The position numbers were made by a program, and so were the translations under genes. From Telmatactis stephensoni (lineage: Eukaryota; Cnidaria; Anthozoa; Actiniaria; Isophelliidae): a DNA stretch of 64,000 bases. The notes under the pieces were generated by a model. That model searched no databases. It was not told the origin of the DNA and worked only from the letters and a program-made list of their open reading frames with translations. Shown here piece by piece: positions 58,840-64,000 of this stretch. Numbering within the stretch: position 1 is the stretch's first letter; the number at the start of each line of letters is the position of its first letter. The stretch is from contig JALIZF010001509.1 in NCBI GenBank assembly GCA_029948255.1, forward strand, positions 1 through 64,000. The letters are read 5' to 3'.

Positions 58840-58932
58840 TTGGGTTCCAGGGGTTTTATTCGCTTTCTTTAGTGAGTCCTTAGTCCTATTAAACAAACGT
58901 CGGAACAAGACGATAAACCCCTGAAACCCAAT
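58840..58932. mobile_element. Small MITE
   Basis: TTGGGTTCCAGGGGTTTTAT at the left is mirrored by ATAAACCCCTGAAACCCAA at the right, about 93 bp in total. Confidence 0.7.
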
Positions 58933-59179
58933 GTATTGTAAGATCAAAACATCACAACATTGCAAGGGCGGATCCAGGATTTTTCAAAGGTGGGGGTCAC
59001 GTGACGTTTACAAACAGGGAACCCAAACGAAAAGGTCTTAAGCCATTGAAACTCGCTGAAAATATGACATTAATTGCTTAGACTGGTGATTTTTAACACT
59101 TTTTATTAGAAACAAAAATATTATATTTACACCTGAATGGGTAGAGGGTTGGGTTAGGATACGCGATATGTTTCTTCAT
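58933..59179. other. Short intergenic stretch
   Basis: Contains a retro-tail-like GGATCCAGGATTTTTC block but no gene. It lies between the MITE and the 3' end of the FtsJ-like gene. Confidence 0.3.
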
Positions 59180-62100
59180 CTAATTTAGATTAAAATTTTG
59201 TATGATTTCTTTCCTTAAAACCTCACGTTGTTCACTTGTTATCCTTGTATCAGGATATTTATAAAATGTCTCCAGTCTAACAATGTCCAGGAGCTGCACG
59301 TGTGCAAGCTGTTCGTTCAATTTTCTAATAAAACTAAAAAACCTGTCTTCAAACAAGGTCTTTATATCCACAATGTCGAGCACATCTTCTTCTTCCAAAC
59401 ATGTGGTCATTGCTGTGCGGACCTTCTCAAGATGACTCAACACCTCTTGACCACACCCTAGATACCCTTTACAAACAAGAAAACGTTCTGGGTGCCACAG
59501 GTAGCCCACAACGGGCTTTGCTAAGGTTACTTGCTGGAATACGCGATGTAAAACAAAAAGAAGGCCAACAGTAAAGCGTGTTAAAGATGTGAAAACACGA
59601 CATACAAATGTACCACCAGGACATAAAACCTTGAGTCCACTAATGCAACTTTCTAGGAAATCCTTCTTGGACAGTAATTCTAGAGGTTGACTGACATTCT
59701 TCCAGGGGTAAGGGGGAATGGAGTTAAAATATGGTACAATGAACAGTTGAACTAGCTGAGGTTTCTCCTTGTCTTCCATGCTCTCTATGACACTACAGTT
59801 ATCTACTTTGATGTCTTGGGATTCAAGATAACTGGCAAAGCAATTACAAGGTGAATACAAGTTCATCACCATTGCTTTGGTACCTCGTTTATCATCTGTA
59901 AACCTTACAAGACGATCTAGAACTGCAATAGAATAAGCACCGCAGTAACAACAAGCTTCACTGTCAGTTGTAAATGGAGGAGATGCTTGTTGTAATAATT
60001 GAACCAATGAATTTTCCTGCGAGGAATCCAAGATAGAAGCTCTCTCCATTGCAGTATTCAAAGTGGTAATGTAATATGATGACATTTCCAAAGTTTCTTA
60101 GTAGCACCAGAGACAAAATAACTTTCAAACATACGATAAATGATTTTAATCTTGACATGTTTCGGCATCCTTATGCCATCATCAGATGCCATGAGAGTTC
60201 ACATATTCGAGTTTGTCCCTGATGAGACTAGTTTCCATGGCCAATTCTTCATCATTCCATGGCAGACACTTGACCTTTACACCATTTTTGTTTTCCTTCC
60301 CTGAGATGTAGCAGCTGAAAGTCTCAAACACATCTTTGTATTCATTCTTCTGATGATGGCATAAGGATGCCGAAACATGTCAAGATTAAAATCATTTATC
60401 GTATGTTTGAAAGTAATATGATGAGCAGAAACGTGAATTCAAAACTTTCTTGACGCTTTTCCCAATTGTGATAGTGAAGTTCAGCTCAGCCATGTCGTGT
60501 GTTTGATCCAGCCACGGTACATGGTCTGGTAAAAGTGGAATCAGTTGAATTCCATCATTTGTCTGTGACAGCCCTAAAATAGGGGGAAAAACGAAACTAT
60601 TGACTGCGTTTCAATTTCATCCCGAGACTTTTACACTTATATAATTTCTTACAAATTTAGAGACTCTAAAAAAACAGAATTCAACAAAAATTATAGATTT
60701 AAAGACACTATACAGTTGCCTACTGGGTTGGGTTGTGGTTGACCTGGGTTGTGAGGACCTGAGTTATGAGGACCTGTATTTTGGGGACCTGAGTTATGGG
60801 GACCTGAGTTATGGGCACCTGAGTTATGAGGACCTGAGTTATGGGCACCTGAGTTATGGTGGCTTGAGTTATGGGGACCTGAGTTATGGGGACCTGAGTT
60901 ATGAGGACGTGAGTTGTGGGGACCTGAGTTATGGGCACCTGAGTTATGGGCACCTGAGTTATGGGCACCTGAGTTATGGGGACCTGAGTTATGAGGACCT
61001 GAGTTATGAGGACCTGAGTTATGGGGACCTGAGTTATGGAGACCTGAGTTATGGGGACCTGAGTTATGGGCACCTGAGTTATGGGCACCTGAGTTATGGG
61101 CACCTGAGTTATGGGCACCTGAGTTATGAGGACGTGAGTTGTGGGGACCTTAGTTATGGGCACCTGAGTTGTGGGGACCTGAGTTATGGGCACCTGAGTT
61201 ATGAGGACCTGAGTTATGGGGACCTGAGTTATGGGGACCTGAGTTATGGGCAACTGAGTTATGGGGGCCTGAGTTATGGGGACCTGCATTGTGGGATCCA
61301 GAGTTATTCTTTTTCTCCAATGTATAAATTCAAGAGGTTTTCAAGGACTTTGAACACAACTGGAAAAAATCCAAGGACTTTTACAGGCACTCTTGAAAAC
61401 ATAAATGAAATCCCACGAGTTTTCATGGATTTAAGGAGTAACACAAACCCTGATGATAGTATTAAAAGTTGTAATGCAATAGTTTTCAACACTTATTGCA
61501 GCAACTTTTTTTAGAAATGTGCATCCATTAATTGATGTTGTTGAAACATGTTTCTTAACAGTTTTGTCAACCAGGAAACAATTTACAGATAATTTGTTTA
61601 TCAAAATATATTTCCTCATTTAGCAAGCACTTATTGCTGGGTTTCATCCATTCCTTTGGGAATCAAAAGATAAAGAACCGGTAGCCATGTTGGATGAACA
61701 AACAAGAGACGCTAATAAGAAATCTTTTGTTGAAGTTCATCAAAGATGGCTGCCGTGATGTCACATGCAACCCAAGAATAAAGGTACAAATGTTTATAAT
61801 AGCCTTTTACACACAACTACAAAGTGAAATACCTGTTAAACTTGTACAGCCTGATGGATTAAATGCAAACACTGCATGTTCTTCTTTGATGGAATCCAGC
61901 CAGCTGTTGTCATGGTGATGTCTGTCATTATAAGTCCCAGTCTTTTTCCTGTTACTGTACTGTTCATTTGCATTGACGTCACTGGCTTGCAAGTGCTGTA
62001 TACCATTTAAATAACACCCACTAATGATGCGGTCAGAGTCCTTTAAAGGTCTTACATTGAAGAGATTGCCATAGTGCAATGCCACTTGTTTCCTCATCTG

Positions 62101-62372
62101 AAATATGTATTGTTTCTCCTCTCTATCCATGTGATAAAAATGTTGGATATTTTCCATGATCTCATGTTTTTGCTTTTCAATAAAAAAGTGTTGACATTCC
62201 AAAAGTTTTTCAATGAACTGTGATGGAATTAGCTTCAAAGGAAATAGTGCTTTCTCAGGGGTGCTACTTTTGTAAGCAATGGCATGCACTATTTCTTGGT
62301 ATTCCATGGGTAAAGTTCCACAATAATCTATACACACTACATAGACTTCAGAGTTGCCACCTTTGCTAGTTC
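59180..62372 (-). CDS. FtsJ-like methyltransferase-domain protein, 3' exons (exon disrupted)
   Basis: Exon 61833-62372 (after acceptor TTTCTCAG) encodes SEVYVVCIDYCG, FIEKQKHEIMENIQHFYHMD and NLFNVRPLKDSDRII. It ends at donor ACAG|GTATTT and joins in frame to 60425-60573 (acceptor TATTTTAG). That exon would run directly into 60082-59180 were it not split by a 330-bp insertion at 60083-60412. The last exon encodes LCPGGTFVCRVF, KPVV, ERFLVCKGYLG and the stop, resembling the GG.FVxK.F .. KP .. ERYxVCKG segment of FtsJ/CMTR1 cap 2'-O-methyltransferases. The lysine expected in FVCK is Arg here, so catalysis is doubtful. As sequenced the insertion brings a stop (SSYYFQTYDK). Family assignment is moderate; the N-terminus lies to the right or outside the window. 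Confidence 0.6.
60083..60412 (-). mobile_element. 330-bp insertion with 66-bp inverted repeats and 12-bp target duplication
   Basis: TCATCATATTAC (minus strand) stands on both sides (60071-60082 and 60413-60424). 60121-60186 and 60349-60414 are perfect inverted repeats, each with CTGATGATGGCATAAGGATG followed by CCGAAACATGTC, which matches the hammerhead core layout CTGATGA..stem..GAAA. Between them the minus strand is open for about 54 codons (NEYKDVFETFSCYISGKENK .. EELAMETSLIRDKLEYVN) to a stop. Inverted or direct LTR-like repeats with hammerhead motifs are known for Penelope-like elements; assignment to them is inference. The insertion splits an exon of the FtsJ-like gene. Confidence 0.7.
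60735..61305. repeat. 15-bp minisatellite, about 38 units, in an intron
   Basis: The unit is GAGTTATGGGGACCT with variants GGGCACCT, GAGGACCT and GAGGACGT. It lies in the 1259-bp intron (60574-61832) of the FtsJ-like gene. Since 15 is a multiple of three, frames stay open on both strands (Leu-Ser-Tyr-Gly-Asp/His on plus; Ile-Thr-Gln-Val-Pro on minus). This accounts for the long frames without implying a protein. Confidence 0.95.
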
Positions 62373-63210
62373 CTGAGAAACAAATGTAATGTGTGTTAAA
62401 AACCCATCTGCATATAATGATATTTTCTATGGCAAATGGATTTGCCCAAGTTAAACAAATTTCACTTGACAACTTTCTTGTGCTATGCCCTCATGTTGAT
62501 TTTCATGCAGACAGCACATGTTTTGACTAAAAAGTATTCAAATGTGGCCATCTTTGCAGTGCAAAATGCTTTGGTTGAAGACCAGGCATTTTTACTGTAC
62601 TGAAATTTTCTTTGACAAATCATAATCATGAGCAAACTTCATAAGACAAATTTTCTTACACACTGTAAAAAGCAAATTAATATGCCAGCTTTTCAACAAA
62701 ATATTTTCATATTTTGTCATATTTTATTATAAGCATCACATGGGCAAAAAGATTGCAATATGAAAAATGTTTAGAACTGGTTCACTGTTGTTAGCAATTA
62801 GCCAGGCTTCAGCCTTTAATCAAAGAACTAAAATATATTTTCATCAAACTGTATGTCAGTGCATGATATATATTTCTCACACACTTATTATGACAGTTGA
62901 AATGTGTGCACGCACTGGAATTGTAATTGTTTGTTGTCGTTTGTAATCATTTGTTTATTCCCTGAAGATAGATCTATCAATCCAAAAGCTTGGAAATTAT
63001 GTATTGAAAACATTAACGTAGACGAAGCAAAACTGTGAAATAAAATAAAAAATGTTTCTGCTGAGGTGGGAAGTACGCTTCTTCTCAAAATGAAGTACAC
63101 CTTTTGAACTTGGTGCCAGTCTTCATGCACATGGTATCTTAGATTTGAGGCTTAATCCCTCCCAAACACCTTAGTTGAATCAGTTGTACCATGTAAAAAT
63201 GAAAACATAC
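62373..63210. other. Probable intron of the FtsJ-like gene
   Basis: No clear exon recognised. It is AT-rich, with a pyrimidine tract before the 62373 acceptor. A missing exon is expected here or further right because of a phase mismatch (see 63211-63329). Confidence 0.4.
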
Positions 63211-63329
63211 TGGCAGCAACATTGCTATTTGATTCTCAAACCAAAAGTACAGAATCCAGAAATCTTCTTGTTTTGCATACTGTAATGTTGCAAAGGGCCT
63301 GTATTTTTCAATGGTGATAAAAAATTCAT
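63211..63329 (-). CDS. Candidate upstream exon of the FtsJ-like gene
   Basis: On the minus strand TATGTAG precedes DEFFITIEKYRPFATLQYAK and EDFWILYFWFENQIAMLLP, ending at CCA|GTATGT. Composition looks coding and the strand fits the neighbouring gene. However, it ends in phase 0 while the next known exon (62372) needs phase 1, so another exon must lie between them or the donor is wrong. Confidence 0.4.
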
Positions 63330-64000
63330 CTACATATGTCAACAGGTGGAGAATAGATTGCAGTATACCATGACTGACATCACACTCATTGTGATCAAGG
63401 CTCTAGAGTGATTTGAAAAGATAAACTGTGAATACACAGAGATTTGTAATGTTGCAGCCATGAGGTTCCCACTCTCCTGGTATTCATAACCTGACAATTT
63501 CCTGGCCTTGAATTTTTGCTGATTTCCCTGACTTGTCAAGGACAGTGGGAACACTGATCAAAGTTGTGTCATGTCACACCAGTTGAAACCTTGCAGAATG
63601 TCAGGCTCGATAGTGACTGACTTGGCACTCATTTAGTCCATTTTTTCCAAATGAAAATATGACACATCTCATCGTAAGTAAGATGCAAGCTCTCTATATT
63701 ACAGTAAACCATAATTTTAGTCCTACTGTAAGAAGTGAACAAAATATGAATTAACAGCTCAATACAGTCAGTTCCTCACTATGTCATGTCTTGGGTCAAA
63801 AGTGCTGTTTGTTTATACAGAGAGGTTTGTACATCTTATCTAAGTTGTCTAATTAAGATACATGTAAGACAAATCTTATTTTTCCTTCCTCAAAATTTGG
63901 CTGTATTTTGATCAATGCTCTAGCTAGAGCGACTTGAAATCTAAAACGGTAAGCTCTGATTATGTAGAGATTTGTGATTATTTCTCCCGGGGGGGGGACT
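63330..64000. other. Right edge, no gene recognised
   Basis: The block from about 63395 (GATCAAGGCTCTAGAGTGAT.., AGAGATTTGTAAT) is loosely repeated at about 63912 (GATCAATGCTCTAGCTAGAG.., AGAGATTTGTGAT), suggesting a dispersed repeat. The window ends in a short G run. Confidence 0.4.

Noticed and set aside
60735..61305. CRISPR-like array
   Set aside because: The unit is only 15 bp with no spacers, and the sequence is eukaryotic.
60720..61514. 259-codon (plus) and 189-codon (minus) repeat proteins
   Set aside because: Both come from the intronic 15-bp minisatellite, whose unit length keeps every frame open. Flanks show no coding continuity.
61807..62472. A separate 221-codon gene
   Set aside because: Its edges are a splice acceptor (62373) and donor (61832), and it joins in phase to 60573; it is an exon.

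Overview
The window reads as nuclear DNA of an invertebrate animal, most likely an anthozoan cnidarian (stony coral or sea anemone). The grounds are spliced genes with GT-AG introns, an intronless TRIM-NHL gene and a DZIP3-type HEPN exon of kinds that are multi-copy in corals, tRNA-derived SINEs, CR1/L2-like and R2-like LINEs, BEL/Pao and Penelope-like retroelements, and a very high density of foldback DNA transposons in AT-rich DNA. Species cannot be fixed from sequence alone.

Layout. 0.1-3.2 kb: an old element with inverted arms around a decayed PIN-nuclease-like/Cys-rich gene. 3.46-17.52 kb: the main feature, a 14 kb element bounded on both sides by TTAA, with ~1 kb inverted terminal arms and one apparently intact four-exon gene for a 1190-residue zinc-binding, transposase-like protein (4747-8976). 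A second transposon (CACTG termini, 9619-16331) is nested in it, so the original element was ~7.35 kb. 17.9-24.4 kb: SINE and MITE copies, two related Penelope-like remnants, a well-formed hammerhead ribozyme (19049-19094) with a weaker relative at 23179, and a lone HEPN exon. 24.5-27.7 kb: a CAGGG-ended element containing a Mutator-like element with a perfect 9-bp target duplication. 29.3-33.4 kb: a broken R2-like LINE (minus) abutting a broken BEL/Pao pol (plus). 33.45-35.35 kb: a long foldback element in a TTAA that is also the terminus of a relative of the 14 kb element. 38-47.3 kb: more MITEs and a CR1/L2-like LINE cut open by a three-level nest of DNA transposons. 47.3-55 kb: mostly gene-free, with microsatellites, SINEs and LINE ends. 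55.5-63.3 kb: two host genes on the minus strand, a TRIM-NHL gene (55570-57834) and the 3' part of a gene with an FtsJ-like methyltransferase domain. The second carries a 15-bp minisatellite in an intron and a 330-bp retroelement-like insertion in an exon.

The genes do not form one pathway. Most of the window is a stratified record of transposition; insertion order can be read from target-site duplications and from coding frames that rejoin across insertions. The strongest candidate for a poorly described system is the TTAA-bounded element with its spliced 1190-residue gene. Next are the hammerhead-bearing Penelope-like copies and the inverted-repeat retroelement insertion.
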